NCBI RefSeq assembly: GCF_002102355.1 | Contig: NZ_LQPT01000108.1 | Location: 1 to 57,616 of the forward strand | Direction: 5' to 3' | Origin: Mycobacterium sherrisii | GTDB lineage: Bacteria; Actinomycetota; Actinomycetes; Mycobacteriales; Mycobacteriaceae | Length of the DNA stretch: 57,616 bases | Shown: positions 57,504 through 57,616 of the stretch, in pieces | Layout of the letters: every line of letters starts with the position of its first letter | Position numbering within the stretch: the first letter of the stretch is position 1 | Position numbers and translations under genes: made by a program | Notes under the pieces: generated by a model | The model's database searches: none | Seen by the model: the letters and a program-made list of their open reading frames with translations, nothing else | Told to the model about the DNA's origin: nothing

Positions 57504-57616
57504 GAGTCTGCTGAATTATGCACGTTGGGGGCGGGGTGCCTCGCGGCGCTTGTTGGCGCTGATTTGAAGTCAGACCCTGGGGTCGACAGAAGAGGTCACC
57601 CCGCCGTTGTTCAGCG
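57504..57616. repeat. Right-edge non-coding stretch with a 9 bp inverted repeat
   Basis: No gene is seen. GGCGGGGTG (57530-57538) and CACCCCGCC (57597-57605) are perfect inverted arms 58 bp apart, each flanked outside by GCTGAA or its complement. GACCC-TG-GGGTC forms a small stem between them. This could be the end of a mobile element continuing past the window, but no known terminus is recognised. Confidence 0.4.

Overview
The window is a stretch of chromosome from a slow-growing, non-tuberculous Mycobacterium. The evidence is high GC content, the PE/PPE/Esx genes at the left edge, mycothiol and mycobacterial lipid genes, and an almost unbroken run of genes collinear with M. tuberculosis H37Rv from about Rv1038c to Rv1112. 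The species cannot be named from the sequence alone. Rv numbers below are my recollection of H37Rv gene order and were not looked up in a database.

Layout. 1-2776: an ESX-5-type secreted cluster read leftwards (PE8-like, PPE15-like, start of an EsxJ-like gene). 2777-7685: a tRNA with anticodon UAA, then accessory genes (DUF732 secreted protein, methyltransferase, membrane protein) and an operon of dienelactone hydrolase, DUF6295 and DUF427 (Rv1056) genes. 8068-15539: Rv1057 beta-propeller, fadD14, a class II amidotransferase, two patatin-like lipases facing each other, lipoprotein lpqV, a cysteine dioxygenase-like protein and a rhodanese. 15434-23918: lipid-related genes (Rv1069c hydrolase, echA8, echA9, Bax-inhibitor-like Rv1072, fadA3, SGNH esterase Rv1075c, lipU). 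23986-27364: cbs, pra and metB. 27377-33569: greA, DUF4307 protein, mca, Rv1083, the DUF255 protein Rv1084, hemolysin III and a short-chain Z-prenyl diphosphate synthase. 33639-36862: an accessory island of a membrane protein, an O-methyltransferase and a small membrane protein. 36983-47892: coaA, glyA, desA2, phoH2, a polysaccharide deacetylase, an extra membrane adenylate cyclase, and the glpX-fum-Rv1097c operon. 47973-57503: DUF4245 protein, second dienelactone hydrolase, AI-2E family permease, 3beta-hydroxysteroid dehydrogenase with a KstR-type operator, the Rv1109c-xseA-xseB operon, ispH, a DUF6542 protein and ychF.

How the genes fit together. Three themes recur: lipid and sterol turnover (fadD14, echA8/9, fadA3, lipU, patatins, hsd, desA2); sulfur and thiol metabolism (cysteine dioxygenase-like, rhodanese, cbs, metB, mca); and core housekeeping (greA, coaA, glyA, fum, glpX, xseAB, ispH, ychF). 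Compared with my memory of H37Rv, the PE_PGRS genes, the Rv1041c-Rv1055 mobile block, Rv1059-60, Rv1073, Rv1087-91 and Rv1102c-05 (including mazEF3) are missing. Several genes I do not expect at those positions are present.

The most unusual structure I found is a pair of roughly 65 bp intergenic repeats (31825-31891 and 41765-41828). Their flanks are in the same orientation, but their 13 bp cores are inverted relative to each other. Other notable signals are a series of apparently leaderless promoters, several strong unannotated palindromes, a class-I-shaped tRNA-Leu(UAA), and a PE/PPE pair sharing the same C-terminal tail. I saw no CRISPR array, prophage or intact insertion sequence.
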